From Bradyrhizobium monzae (GTDB lineage Bacteria > Pseudomonadota > Alphaproteobacteria > Rhizobiales > Xanthobacteraceae): DNA of 64,000 nt. Every line of letters starts with the position of its first letter. The first letter of the stretch is position 1. The stretch lies in NCBI RefSeq assembly GCF_021458635.1, contig NZ_JAIRDQ010000001.1:1178001-1242000 (forward strand), written 5' to 3'. Below are positions 18,107 through 27,454 of this stretch, one piece after another. The notes beneath the pieces are model-generated. The model ran no database searches and was not told the DNA's origin. It saw nothing but the letters and a program-made list of their open reading frames with translations. A program made the position numbers and the translations under genes.

Positions 18107-19336
18107 TCACCAGCTCGCCGGCAGGTGCTTCAGCCCGCGCAGCACGAAGGTCGGCCGCCATGCCGGGTTTTCGACGTCGTCAATGCGCAGATCGGGCAGC
18201 CGGCGCAGCAGCGTCGCGATGGCGATCTCGGCCTCGATGCGCGCCAATTGGGCCCCCAGGCAGAAATGGATGCCGCCACCGAACGACAGCGGCCGGACGT
18301 TGGGCCGGGTGATGTCCAGCCTGTCAGGGTGATCGGGATAGACCGCCGGATCGTGATTGGCCGAACCGAGCAGGCAGAGCACGCTCTCGCCCTTGGGGAT
18401 CCGCTTGCCGCCTAGATCGTCGATCTCCTCCAGCGTGACGCGGCCGGTCATCTGCACCGACGAGTCGTAGCGCAAAAACTCCTCGATCGCGTTGGTGATC
18501 AGGTCCGGCCGCGCCTTCAGCAGGGCGAGCTGGTCGGGATTGCGATGGAGCGCCAAAAGGCCGTTGCCGATCAGATTGACGGTGGTCTCGTGGCCGGCAC
18601 CGAACAGCAGGATGATGTTGGCCGTCAGCTCCTCATTGGTGAGCTTGTTGCCGTCTTCCTCGGCCTGCACCAGCTGGGTGGTGAGATCGTCGGCGGGACT
18701 GCGGCGGCGCAATTCGAACAGCTGCTGGAAGTACATTTGCGCCATCGCGTTGGCGGCGTTGCCCTTCGCGATCTCCTCGGCCGTCATCGGCACGGGATCG
18801 AGCAGCCGCCCTCCGTCGCGCGAGCTCTTGTAGAAGACCTCGCGGTGATCCTCGGGGATGCCGAGCATGTCGCAGATGATGGTCACAGGCAGGCGGAAGG
18901 CGAAATCCTCGATCAGGTCCATGTGGCCGCGATCGATCACCGCATCGATGGTCTGGTCGACGATTTGCTGAATGCGCGGCCGCATGTCCTCGACGCGGCG
19001 GGCGGTGAAGGCCTTCACGACGAGGCCGCGCAGGCGGGTATGATCGGGCGGATCGGCCTGCAGCATCCAATTGCCCATGCTGCGGAACACCGGCTCCTTC
19101 ATGATGTCGGGGCCATAGCGGCGCGTCGTACGCTCGACGAAATCCTTGCCGAAGCGCTTGTCGCGCATGACGAGGCTGACCTCGGCGTGACGGCTGGCGA
19201 CGAACTGGCCGAACGGCGTCTCGTGGATCGGATCGATCGTGCGCAGCCGGTCGTAATGCGGATAGGGATTGCGGATGAAGTCCGGCGCCAGCGGATTGAA
19301 CAGCGGATCGCCTGCGGGTTGCACTTGCTCGTTCAT
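18107..19336 (-). CDS. cytochrome P450
   Basis: A 409-residue soluble bacterial P450. The I-helix has GAGHETTVN (oxygen-activating acid-Thr), the K-helix has EEFLRYDS (ExxR) and the haem-binding loop is FGGGIHFCLGAQLAR, with the thiolate Cys at about 359. The length and lack of a membrane anchor fit class I P450s that need ferredoxin and ferredoxin reductase; neither is next to it. The ATG at 19336 follows GAGGTCACC. It is divergent from a TetR regulator with a shared palindrome between the starts, so its expression is probably controlled by that repressor and a small-molecule inducer. The substrate is unknown. Confidence 0.95.
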   Translation of the reverse strand: MNEQVQPAGDPLFNPLAPDFIRNPYPHYDRLRTIDPIHETPFGQFVASRHAEVSLVMRDKRFGKDFVERTTRRYGPDIMKEPVFRSMGNWMLQADPPDHTRLRGLVVKAFTARRVEDMRPRIQQIVDQTIDAVIDRGHMDLIEDFAFRLPVTIICDMLGIPEDHREVFYKSSRDGGRLLDPVPMTAEEIAKGNAANAMAQMYFQQLFELRRRSPADDLTTQLVQAEEDGNKLTNEELTANIILLFGAGHETTVNLIGNGLLALHRNPDQLALLKARPDLITNAIEEFLRYDSSVQMTGRVTLEEIDDLGGKRIPKGESVLCLLGSANHDPAVYPDHPDRLDITRPNVRPLSFGGGIHFCLGAQLARIEAEIAIATLLRRLPDLRIDDVENPAWRPTFVLRGLKHLPASW

Positions 19337-19418
19337 GGTGACCTCGACATCGGTTGCCGCATGACACGATACGCGAGGCAGCCCCACAAGCCTCAGCGTA
19401 ACCATCCCTGTAAATCAT

Positions 19419-19446
19419 CAACTCGATACATTGTTGTATCGAGTTG
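19419..19446. promoter_or_regulatory. probable TetR operator, perfect palindrome
   Basis: CAACTCGATACA at 19419-19430 is the exact reverse complement of TGTATCGAGTTG at 19435-19446, around a 4-bp centre. It is 22 bp upstream of the TetR gene and 82 bp upstream of the divergent P450. This is the size and placement expected for a TetR dimer site controlling both genes. Confidence 0.8.
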
Positions 19447-19468
19447 CATTCTGCCCTAAACTGGGGCG

Positions 19469-20089
19469 ATGTCAAGGGTGAGGACCAGGCCGACCAGGGA
19501 CGACACGCGCGACAAGCTGTTCGAGGCGGCCGCCCGCGTGTTCGAGCAAGACGGCATCGGCGGCGCCAGCATCGAGGCGATCGCGGCAGAGGCCGGCTTC
19601 ACCCGCGGCGCGTTCTATTCGAACTTCAAAAGCAAGGACGAATTGATCTTCGCCATGCTCGAGGATCACGTCGAGCGATCGATCCGGCGCAACATGGAGA
19701 TCCTCGCGCAACACAAGAGCCTCGACGACTTCATCGCCGCGCTGAAGGCAATGGATCGTGCCCGGCAGGATCCCCTCGCCCGCTCGCCGCTGCTGCATAT
19801 CGAGATGATCCTGTTCGTCGCGCGCGCCGAGAAGCGCCGGCCCGAGCTCGCCAAGCGGCTGCGCGCGCGGCGCAAGCTGATCGCCGACATCGTCGAGGCG
19901 ACATTGAAGGACAACGCCAGGGGCGAGACGCTGAACCCGCCCTGGATGGCCTCCGTCGTGCTGGCGCTGGAAGACGGATTTCGCCTGCACCGGCTGATCG
20001 ATCCGGAGACGACGCCGGCCGACAGCTTCTTGCGCGCGATCACGGATTTGCGGCGCAGGACGGGATTGGCGTCGGACAGCAGCTCATAA
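19469..20089 (+). CDS. TetR-family transcriptional regulator
   Basis: A 206-residue repressor. The N-terminal helix-turn-helix is typical (LFEAAARVFEQDGIGGASIEAIAAEAG, given in part, then GAFYSNFKSKDEL), ending in the family's YSNF-type recognition segment. The C-terminal half is a helical ligand and dimerisation domain. The start at 19469 gives the usual short leader. It is divergent from the P450, and the perfect palindrome between them is its likely operator, giving autoregulation. The inducer is probably a P450 substrate or related lipophilic compound, an inference from position. Confidence 0.93.
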   Translation: MSRVRTRPTRDDTRDKLFEAAARVFEQDGIGGASIEAIAAEAGFTRGAFYSNFKSKDELIFAMLEDHVERSIRRNMEILAQHKSLDDFIAALKAMDRARQDPLARSPLLHIEMILFVARAEKRRPELAKRLRARRKLIADIVEATLKDNARGETLNPPWMASVVLALEDGFRLHRLIDPETTPADSFLRAITDLRRRTGLASDSSS

Positions 20090-20151
20090 ACGAGAAAGAG
20101 GCCGCCCTGCGAGCGACATCTCCTGCGCTGGCGATATATCGCTTGTTGCGT

Positions 20152-20847
20152 TCAGCTCTCTTGAACGGCGGCCGCGGCCTTGCGGATCACGTCGATCACG
20201 ATGTCGGGCTGCGAGAGCATCGGCACGTGGCTGCTGTTGATCTCAGTGACAACAGCACCCATGCGCTTGGAGACCCAGCGTTGCAGATCGGGATGCACGG
20301 TGTGGTCTTGCTTGGCCAGAATATACCAGCTCGGCTTCGACCTCCACGCAACCTTGTCGGAGGTGAGCTTCTGTTGCTGGAACAGATTAGCGACCGGCGC
20401 ATAATGCGTCGCCCACACCAGCTTCTGCTCCGCCGCGGAAAGGTCGCCGCAGAAGAACTCGGTGCCGTTTGGAAGCAGCCAGGCCCGCCCATCCGCGACC
20501 TCGACGCGCGAGAAAATATCCGACGGATACTTCTCGAGCTGGTCCTGTACGGTTTCGCCGGCATCCGGCGCGACCGCAGCGATGTAGACAAGGCCGACCA
20601 CGCGCTCATCGGTGCCCGCGCCCGTGATGGTGGCGCCGCCATAGGAATGACCGACGAGAAGGACCGGGCTGCCAACACGGTTGAGCGTGCGCTTCACCGT
20701 CGCAAGGTCCTCTTCGTAGGAGTCCAGACCATATTGAACGGCGATCACCTCGTGCCCGTCAGCCTGCAATGCCGGAATGACCCTGCTGAAGCACGAGCCG
20801 TCGGCCCAGATGCCGTGACAGAAAACGATGGTTGGTTTCGCGGGCAT
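20152..20847 (-). CDS. alpha/beta hydrolase (esterase-like)
   Basis: A 231-residue alpha/beta hydrolase, similar in layout to the short salicylate/methyl-ester esterase group. FCHGIWADGSCF holds the oxyanion HG, LLVGHSYGG the nucleophile Ser (about 68), and SSHVPMLSQPD the catalytic His; ILAKQDHTVHPD gives the acid region. No signal peptide, so cytosolic. A good AAAGGAGC ribosome site precedes the ATG at 20847. It converges on the TetR gene with about 60 bp between stops. The substrate is not determined. Confidence 0.9.
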   Translation of the reverse strand: MPAKPTIVFCHGIWADGSCFSRVIPALQADGHEVIAVQYGLDSYEEDLATVKRTLNRVGSPVLLVGHSYGGATITGAGTDERVVGLVYIAAVAPDAGETVQDQLEKYPSDIFSRVEVADGRAWLLPNGTEFFCGDLSAAEQKLVWATHYAPVANLFQQQKLTSDKVAWRSKPSWYILAKQDHTVHPDLQRWVSKRMGAVVTEINSSHVPMLSQPDIVIDVIRKAAAAVQES

Positions 20848-21056
20848 TTGCGCTCCTTTGCAATTGAAGAGCGCAGTATGGGCAGGGAGAATGTCACGTC
20901 TTTCGCGATGGCACGATTAAGCGCAGTCAAAAAAGCGACACTTGCTCCAGGTCCGTTGCAGACGACTTGACCGTCTCGGCGATCATTCGTAGCGTTACAT
21001 GGTGTAACATCTGGCCAGTGGCGGGGCATGGCTGCAAGTCGAGGTCGCGAGAAACC

Positions 21057-22730
21057 ATGAAGGTCTGGTTCTGGCTTGTTTTGGCGGTCGTGCTCGGCAC
21101 GTCGCCCACGTTCGCCATCAGCGATAGCGATCTCAAGGCTGCGCTGTCGCTGCGTTTCACCGGCGATCGTACCGGCGCCTGCGTTGCCGCCGGCGTGATC
21201 GACAACGGGAGCGTCGCGACAGCTTACGTCTGCGCCGATCCCAAATCCGCGCGTCCCTATGACGACCACACGGCGTTCGAAATCGGCTCCGTCACCAAGA
21301 CGATGACCGCGGCATTGCTCGCGGAGCTGATCGCAACGCACGACATCGCGCTCGACGATCCCATCGCGAAACTTTTGCCGCCGGGCACAAGCGTGCCGTC
21401 ATTCAACGGCCACGAGATCACCCTCGGCGAAATCGTGACGCATACGTCGGGCATTCCCGCGAACCTTCCCGACTATCGCCCGCCGGACCCCAGTGATCCC
21501 TATGCCGGTGCAACCGAGCGCGACCTGCTCGATACTCTGGCCGCGATCAAGCTGACGCGCGAGCCAGGTTCGAAATGGGAATATTCGAATCCGGCGATAA
21601 TCGTCCTGTCCTATGCGCTCGCCAAGCGCGCCGGCAAGGATTACGAGACGCTGCTTCGCGAACGCCTGCTCGGTCCACTCGGCATGAACGAGACCTATGT
21701 GGCCTCGCGCCCGCCGCAGGTGCATCTGGCGCAAGGCCATCATCCCAACGGCGTGGCGGCGCCGCCTTGGGATTTTCATCCAGACATGGCCGGCGTCGGC
21801 GGAGTGCGCGCAACGCTCGCGGACATGTTGCGCTACATGGAAGGTGAACTCGGCACCCGCGACAGCGCGATCACGCCGGCGCTCGCACTGACGCAGCAAG
21901 AGGTTACGCATGTCGACGGACACCGCATGGGCATGAACTGGAATCTGCTCATCATGAACGGACATGCCGTGGCCTCTCATGAAGGCGCGACCGGCGGCTA
22001 CTCGTCCTTCGCAGGTTTCGATCGTGACGCGAAGCGCGCCGTGGTCGTGCTGAGCGATACGTCCCTGGTCACGCTCGGCGGCCTCGGACAATTGGGATTT
22101 CACCTGCTGGACACGTCACGCTCGGCCGGCGCACCGCGCATCGCGATGGACGCCGATGCCAAGCTGATCGACGCCCTGGTGGGCAAGTATCGCCTGCAGG
22201 GCGGCCTCGGCATCGAATTGCGGCACAAGAACAGCGGTCTGACCATCCAGGCCGACGGCCAGAGCGAATTCGAGATGGGTTACGACAGCGCGGGCGACTT
22301 CTATCCGCACGCGTTTGACGCAGTGTTGCGGCCAAAGCGCAAGGCGGACGGAAGCTATGGATTCACCTGGTTTCAGGATGGAGGCGCAGTCGAGGCCAAA
22401 CGCATTGATCCGCTTCCGGCGACAGCGAGCAAGTGGACGCCGACCGACGCGCAACTCCCGGACTATGCCGGACTCTATCCGCTGACGCAAAAGTTCGGGC
22501 TACGTATTTTCGTCGCGGACGGACGGCTCAATGTGCAGGGGACCAACCAGCGACCACTCAAACTCGCGCCAGTCGAACAGGATATCTTCGTCGCGGAACA
22601 GGTCGGCGCAGAGATCGATTTTGCGCGCGATGGCGGCGGCAAGATCGTGGCATTGACGCTCAGACAGCACGGACAGGTCCTGAAGGGCGAGCGCCAGCAG
22701 GATACCACGACCGAACCGGCCAATCGCTGA
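21057..22730 (+). CDS. exported serine hydrolase, class C beta-lactamase-like
   Basis: A 557-residue protein with signal peptide MKVWFWLVLAVVLGTSPTFA. The catalytic SVTK (SxxK, S78 and K81) is in EIGSVTKTMTA, and the YSN motif is in KWEYSNPAI. An HxG-like stretch (SHEGATGGY) provides the third motif. The C-terminal 150 residues form a separate beta-rich domain of the type that follows these peptidases (DUF3471-like). Members hydrolyse peptides, esters or D-amino acid links in the periplasm; true beta-lactam hydrolysis is unlikely. The ATG at 21057 starts the signal peptide; in-frame upstream starts are not signal-like. Confidence 0.9.
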   Translation: MKVWFWLVLAVVLGTSPTFAISDSDLKAALSLRFTGDRTGACVAAGVIDNGSVATAYVCADPKSARPYDDHTAFEIGSVTKTMTAALLAELIATHDIALDDPIAKLLPPGTSVPSFNGHEITLGEIVTHTSGIPANLPDYRPPDPSDPYAGATERDLLDTLAAIKLTREPGSKWEYSNPAIIVLSYALAKRAGKDYETLLRERLLGPLGMNETYVASRPPQVHLAQGHHPNGVAAPPWDFHPDMAGVGGVRATLADMLRYMEGELGTRDSAITPALALTQQEVTHVDGHRMGMNWNLLIMNGHAVASHEGATGGYSSFAGFDRDAKRAVVVLSDTSLVTLGGLGQLGFHLLDTSRSAGAPRIAMDADAKLIDALVGKYRLQGGLGIELRHKNSGLTIQADGQSEFEMGYDSAGDFYPHAFDAVLRPKRKADGSYGFTWFQDGGAVEAKRIDPLPATASKWTPTDAQLPDYAGLYPLTQKFGLRIFVADGRLNVQGTNQRPLKLAPVEQDIFVAEQVGAEIDFARDGGGKIVALTLRQHGQVLKGERQQDTTTEPANR

Positions 22731-22740
22731 CGATCTATAG

Positions 22741-22764
22741 GGACGCAGCGAAGCCGCTGCGTCC
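22741..22764. terminator. possible bidirectional stem-loop between convergent genes
   Basis: GGACGCAGCG (22741-22750) pairs perfectly with CGCTGCGTCC (22755-22764) around AAGC. It lies just after the stop of the serine hydrolase gene (22730) and before that of the convergent ABC binding protein gene (22786). No T-run follows on either side, so it may end transcription with help or protect RNA ends. Confidence 0.5.
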
Positions 22765-22785
22765 GCTTGATTTACGGACCTGTCG

Positions 22786-24000
22786 TCAGCGCGATGCCGT
22801 GCTGAGGTTTTCTCCGAAGAACTTCCACGTCTTGCCGTCGAACTTCGCGAGCTTGAACGTGTCGTAAGTGGAATAGTCGGTCGGCGACACCGAGACCGTG
22901 ATTCCGGGAAGGAGTAACGGCAGCGATACCTTGCTGATGTTCGTGGCCTGCTTCAGCACATTCTCGCGCGTCAGCACGTCGCCGCAGTTCTTGAGGATGA
23001 TGGCCGTGAATTGCGCGGACATATAACCGATCTGGTTGCTGCCATCGATCGGATTTCCCTCCGGATACCACTGCTTCATGAACGCCAGATAGTCCTGCAC
23101 GCCCTGATCAGAATCCCATGCGGGATCACCGACGACCTTTGTAGCGAGCGCCGTGATCAGACCGGTGGACGCCTCCAGCCCCGCAGGCTCGAGCACGCCG
23201 CCGATCGAGCTTGCGACCGACACGATGAAATGCGTCGGCTTCCAGCCGAGATCGGTCACCTTGCGGATCGCCTGCGCGCCGAATTTCGGCGTCGTGATCG
23301 TCATCAGGACATCGGCACCCGCACTCTTCAGATTGACGATCTGGGAATCGATCGTGGGATCGGTCACTTCATAGCTGAGCTCCTTGACGATGAGATCGGC
23401 TTTTTCGCTCAGCCCGTCCTTGAAGCCTTTGAGGTAGTCCTTGCCGAAATCATCGTTCTGATAAATCACGCCGATCTTCGCGTTGGGAAGCTCCTTGAGG
23501 ATGTACTTTGCATAGATCTTCGCTTCCTGCGCATAGGGCGGATAGAAAGGCGTGGTCCACGGGAAGTTCTTCGCATCGTTCCACTTCGAGGCGCCGGTGG
23601 AAATGAGGATGTGAGGAATTTTCTTGCCATTCAGATATTTCTGGATGGCGGAATTCGTCGGCGTGCCGAGTGACCCGATGTTGGCGAGAATTTCGCCCTG
23701 CTCGACGAGCTTGCGCGTCTGTTCCACCGTCTTCGGCGGGCTGTAGCCGTCGTCCATGCTGAGCAACGTTATTTTCCGGCCGTTGATCCCGCCCTGGCTG
23801 TTGATCATCTTCCAGTAGGCGGCCTCGGCCCTGCCCTGCGTGCCATACCCGGACGCCGGGCCACTATAGGGCATCGTCTGTCCTATCTTGATTTCGGTAT
23901 CGCTGGCGCCGGGATCGTACTGCTTGTCGGCGGCCCAGGAGGCCGCAGTCGAAAGAATGCCGAAGGTGGCGACAACCGCCACCGCGATGCAACAACGCAT
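22786..24000 (-). CDS. periplasmic ABC transporter binding protein, branched-chain amino acid type
   Basis: A 404-residue binding protein with signal peptide MRCCIAVAVVATFGILSTAASWA. The mature start (YDPGASDTEIKIGQTMPYSGPAS) is typical of LivJ/Peripla_BP_6 proteins of Rhizobiales, which bind branched-chain amino acids, amides, aromatic acids or similar. Motifs such as VIYQNDDFGKDYLKG and LVEQGEILANIGSLGTP support this. No permease or ATPase gene is near, so it is an orphan that must work with a transporter elsewhere. It converges with the serine hydrolase gene. Confidence 0.92.
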   Translation of the reverse strand: MRCCIAVAVVATFGILSTAASWAADKQYDPGASDTEIKIGQTMPYSGPASGYGTQGRAEAAYWKMINSQGGINGRKITLLSMDDGYSPPKTVEQTRKLVEQGEILANIGSLGTPTNSAIQKYLNGKKIPHILISTGASKWNDAKNFPWTTPFYPPYAQEAKIYAKYILKELPNAKIGVIYQNDDFGKDYLKGFKDGLSEKADLIVKELSYEVTDPTIDSQIVNLKSAGADVLMTITTPKFGAQAIRKVTDLGWKPTHFIVSVASSIGGVLEPAGLEASTGLITALATKVVGDPAWDSDQGVQDYLAFMKQWYPEGNPIDGSNQIGYMSAQFTAIILKNCGDVLTRENVLKQATNISKVSLPLLLPGITVSVSPTDYSTYDTFKLAKFDGKTWKFFGENLSTASR

Positions 24001-24179
24001 TGAGTTTCTCCCTGGTGCGTCGCTGTTTGCCGCGACGTCTACGAGGATAATGATCTTGGGTTTTTGGAATGTCGATCTTTAAGTCGTGGCCTGTCGTCGG
24101 GAATCGGGTGGGCCGGGAGCGGTGCCGTCGTCATAGCTACTCATGGCGGGCAACAAAGCACTCAACAGGAGAAACGATC

Positions 24180-24629
24180 GTGTCGATTGAAGAAGACAAC
24201 AAAGTCATTGTTGGTCAGTGGTTCACGAATTTCTGGGGCAAGACTTGCGACCTCGGAATTGTCGATGAACTCGCTGCGCCGGACATGCTTCTGCAGTATT
24301 CGCTCCACGAACCTCGGCGTGGCCGTGAGGACATCAAGGCGTTCATGACGGACTTTCGGAAGGCGTTCCCCGATCTCAACTTCTGGGGCGCTGCGGATCT
24401 GATCGCGGAAGGCGACTACGTCGTCGGCCGATGGGAGGGCGGAGGAACGCATACCGGGCAGGCGTTCGGTGATTTCCTGGCGGGATCGCTGCCAGCCAAC
24501 ACCGGCCGCAAAATGAAATTCACCGGCACGACCGTATTGAAACTCAAGGACGGAAAGATCCTCGAGGAAATCGGTCTTGACGATGGGGTCACGGCCTTGC
24601 AGCAACTCGGCCTCATTCGCGCCGCGTGA
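24180..24629 (+). CDS. SnoaL/NTF2-like protein (polyketide-cyclase-like fold)
   Basis: A 149-residue small protein of the SnoaL/ketosteroid isomerase-like superfamily: cone-shaped alpha+beta fold with FWGKTCDLGIVDELAAPDM, FMTDFRKAFPDL, GDYVVGRWEGGGTHTG and LKLKDGKILEE. Such proteins bind or isomerise small hydrophobic molecules, but many are of unknown role. The start is GTG at 24180, preceded by AGGAG at 8 bp; an upstream in-frame ATG at 24069 would add a leader not typical of the family. It is divergent from the ABC binding protein gene. Confidence 0.87.
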   Translation: MSIEEDNKVIVGQWFTNFWGKTCDLGIVDELAAPDMLLQYSLHEPRRGREDIKAFMTDFRKAFPDLNFWGAADLIAEGDYVVGRWEGGGTHTGQAFGDFLAGSLPANTGRKMKFTGTTVLKLKDGKILEEIGLDDGVTALQQLGLIRAA

Positions 24630-24670
24630 ATTGCACGCTGCCCTGAGCCGGCCGCAGAAACCTCGAGGTA

Positions 24671-24700
24671 GACACCGGCGCCGCTGCGGTCGCCGGTGTC
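24671..24700. terminator. stem-loop between convergent genes
   Basis: GACACCGGCG (24671-24680) is the exact reverse complement of CGCCGGTGTC (24691-24700), with a GC-rich 10-base loop that can fold further. It lies between the SnoaL-like gene stop (24629) and the convergent PAS/GGDEF/EAL gene stop (24718). ATTTC follows on the + strand. Confidence 0.6.
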
Positions 24701-24717
24701 ATTTCGGAGTGCGCGCG

Positions 24718-27297
24718 CTATGCTGACCGCTTCACCGCGGCTGCGTCCGCCGGCCTGAGCTTGCCCAGCATCGCCTTCGCCTGCCCGGCGCAATGCTCGA
24801 TCAGCCAGCGCTCGAACGCGACCGGCGTGAGCGCGGGGGCATAGAGGAAGCCCTGCACGACGTCGCAACCGAGCTCGGCCAGCATCTTGCGCTGGCCTTC
24901 GGTCTCGACGCCTTCGGCGACCACGGTCATGCCGAGGCCCTGGCCGACGCGGACCACGGCGGTGGCGATGGCGAGCGCGCCGGCGTCCTTCTCGATATCG
25001 CGCATAAAGCTGCGGTCGATCTTCAGCTCGCGGATCGGCAGATGCGCGAGGCGGCTGAGGCTCGAATAGCCGGTGCCGAAATCATCCACGGACAGGCCGA
25101 TGCCGAGCGCGCGGATCGCCTGCATTGTTTCCAATGCGGCGGCACCGTCCTGCATGAAGGTGCCTTCGGTGATCTCCAGCATCAACGCGTCCGCCGGCAG
25201 CGCGTACTCGGCCAGGATATCGGCGAGCCGCGCTGCGAGCGCGACATGGCGGAAATTGATCGGCGACAAGTTCACCGAGACGCTGGGAATGTTGAGCCCG
25301 GCGCGGCGCCAGCTCGCCATTTGCCGGCAGGCTTCGCGCACAGACCACAGTCCGATCTGCTCGATCAGGCCGCATTCTTCGGCGAGCGGAATGAATTTCG
25401 CCGGCGAGACATCACCGAGCGCAGCGTCGTGCCAGCGCGCCAGCGCCTCGACGCCGTGGATGGCGCCGTCGCCACTGCGAATCTGCGGCTGATAGCTGAG
25501 GCTCAGTGCATTGTCGGCAATGGCGCGGCGGAGTGCTGCGATCATCGCCAGCCGCTGCTCGGCCAATCCGTTCATCTCGGCACTGAACATGCGATGGGTC
25601 GATCGGCCCGCCTGCTTGGCCATGTACATGGCGGCGTCGGCCTGCTGCATCAGCGTGTCGATGTCGGTGGCATGGTCGGGATAGAGGCTGATACCGATGC
25701 TGGCCGACATCGGCATCAGCTTCGATCCGAGCCGCAACGGTGCCGCCAGCGCCTGGGTAACGTCGGCCGCGACCCGCTCGGCGCTCTCGGCGTTGCGACC
25801 AGGCAGCAGGATGACGAACTCGTCCCCGCCGAGCCGGCCCAGCATGTCTTCGGGCCCGATCTGCTCGCGCAAACGCTGCGCGAGCTGAATCAGCAGCTCG
25901 TCGCCCGCGGCGTGACCGAGCGTGTCGTTGACGTCCTTGAAATGATCGACGTCGAGGAAGGCGAGCGCAACGTGGCTGCCGTTCGGACAGGCGGCGATCG
26001 CGGTGGTGATCAGGCGCCGCAATTGCGCGCGGTTGGGCAGGCCGGTGAGGATGTCGTGATAGGCGAGCCGCGCGATCTCGGCGCGCGCTTCCTTGCGCTC
26101 GATCGCGAAAGCGCCGAGGTTGACGCAGGCATCGACGATGCGCCGGTGCCAGCTGCTCGGCGCCCGCGGCTCACGGAAGTAGAACGCGAAGGTGGCGATG
26201 ACGCGACCGTCCTTGGCCTTGATCGGCGTCGACCAGCAGGCGCGCAAGCCGATGTCGAGCGGCATGGCCTTATAGGGCTGCCGGCGCGCATCGGTGTCGA
26301 GATCTTCGGCCAGCACCGGCTCACCATAGAAGGCGGCGGTGCCGCAGGAGCCGACATTGGGGCCGATCGGGATGCCGTCCAGCGCGCGGGAATAGTCCTC
26401 GGGAAGGCTCGGACCGCCGAGCGGATGAATCAAGCCGGCGGAATCGATATGCAACAGCGAACAAACGACGTCGGGAGCGATTTGCTCGACGCGGCGGCAT
26501 AGCCGGTCGGCGATCTCGGTGATCGGCACCTCGTCGGCCAGCGCGCCCATGATGAGTTGCTGGAGCGAGCGCAGCTGCCGGGATTCGGTGATGTCCTCGA
26601 GCAGCGCGAAGATGTGTTTGACGCGGCCCTTCTTGTCGCGGAAGGCGTCGACCCGGGCGCAGACCCAGATCTCCTCGCCGTCCTTGGTGTAGGCCAGCGT
26701 CTCGACCTCGCTGCGCCGGCCGCCATCGAGCAGCCGCTTGACCAGCTTCGCAATGGCGGTGCGATTGGTATGGCAGCCGGCGATGAGCTCGCCTGCACGC
26801 CGTCCCTCGGCCTCCTCGCTGGTGTAGCCGAACAGCGTCGTAAAGGACGAATTGACGTAGCGGATGTTCTGCTCGACGTCGGTGATGATTACCACGCGAT
26901 TGGTCTGGTCCGAGACCGCGTTGAGCAGCCCGATCCTGACGCGACGTTCGGCGTCGGCCGTGACGTCACGCGCAAACACGATGTAATGGATTGCGCCGTC
27001 GATCGTCGCCGATGACAGCGCAATCGTCGTCTTGATCCGGCTGCCGTCGCGCCGCATCAGGCTGATCTCGTCGCGAAAATCCGCGACCGGATCGGCCTGA
27101 AGGCATTTGAGCGTGAGCACGGCGGCATCGCCGCCGAGCACGTCAGCGCGTGCGAGCTTCCACACCCGCTCCGCACCGGCGTTGAAATGCGTGATGCGAT
27201 TCGCACCATCGACAATGACGATGCCGTCGTCGGCGCATTCGAGCGCCGCGCGCAGCACGTCCGGCATTTCGGTCACTGGGCAATCGGAGGCAGACAT
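24718..27297 (-). CDS. PAS-PAS-GAF-GGDEF-EAL cyclic-di-GMP enzyme, DosP-like layout
   Basis: An 859-residue cytosolic sensor with PAS (about 10-120), PAS (125-250), GAF (260-400), GGDEF (405-565) and EAL (580-840). GGDEF is intact (GRLGGDEFVILL) with the DVDHFKDVND signature. EAL is also intact (GVEALARW, then SVDDFGTGYSSLSRL and VVAEGVETEGQ), so it could make or break c-di-GMP. The order matches E. coli DosP, but the first PAS lacks a His where DosP holds its haem iron, so it is probably not a haem O2 sensor. Neighbours give no signal. Start at 27297 (alternative ATG at 27315). Confidence 0.94.
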   Translation of the reverse strand: MSASDCPVTEMPDVLRAALECADDGIVIVDGANRITHFNAGAERVWKLARADVLGGDAAVLTLKCLQADPVADFRDEISLMRRDGSRIKTTIALSSATIDGAIHYIVFARDVTADAERRVRIGLLNAVSDQTNRVVIITDVEQNIRYVNSSFTTLFGYTSEEAEGRRAGELIAGCHTNRTAIAKLVKRLLDGGRRSEVETLAYTKDGEEIWVCARVDAFRDKKGRVKHIFALLEDITESRQLRSLQQLIMGALADEVPITEIADRLCRRVEQIAPDVVCSLLHIDSAGLIHPLGGPSLPEDYSRALDGIPIGPNVGSCGTAAFYGEPVLAEDLDTDARRQPYKAMPLDIGLRACWSTPIKAKDGRVIATFAFYFREPRAPSSWHRRIVDACVNLGAFAIERKEARAEIARLAYHDILTGLPNRAQLRRLITTAIAACPNGSHVALAFLDVDHFKDVNDTLGHAAGDELLIQLAQRLREQIGPEDMLGRLGGDEFVILLPGRNAESAERVAADVTQALAAPLRLGSKLMPMSASIGISLYPDHATDIDTLMQQADAAMYMAKQAGRSTHRMFSAEMNGLAEQRLAMIAALRRAIADNALSLSYQPQIRSGDGAIHGVEALARWHDAALGDVSPAKFIPLAEECGLIEQIGLWSVREACRQMASWRRAGLNIPSVSVNLSPINFRHVALAARLADILAEYALPADALMLEITEGTFMQDGAAALETMQAIRALGIGLSVDDFGTGYSSLSRLAHLPIRELKIDRSFMRDIEKDAGALAIATAVVRVGQGLGMTVVAEGVETEGQRKMLAELGCDVVQGFLYAPALTPVAFERWLIEHCAGQAKAMLGKLRPADAAAVKRSA

Positions 27298-27454
27298 CGT
27301 TGGGCTCGGCAGCATCAGGAAAATGCGGCAATCCGCCCCAAGCTAACGCTCCGATGGTGTCCAAGACGTTTTTGCAACCGGCTTGCGCTCCGCCAAGCCG
27401 CAACATGCTTAACATTCCGCGAAAGATGCGGAGGCAATCCAGTGCAGACGGAAC

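Noticed and set aside
20131..20142. Palindrome GCGATATATCGC between the TetR and hydrolase stops
   Set aside because: Too short and placed after both stops, so probably chance; no regulatory or terminator features beside it.
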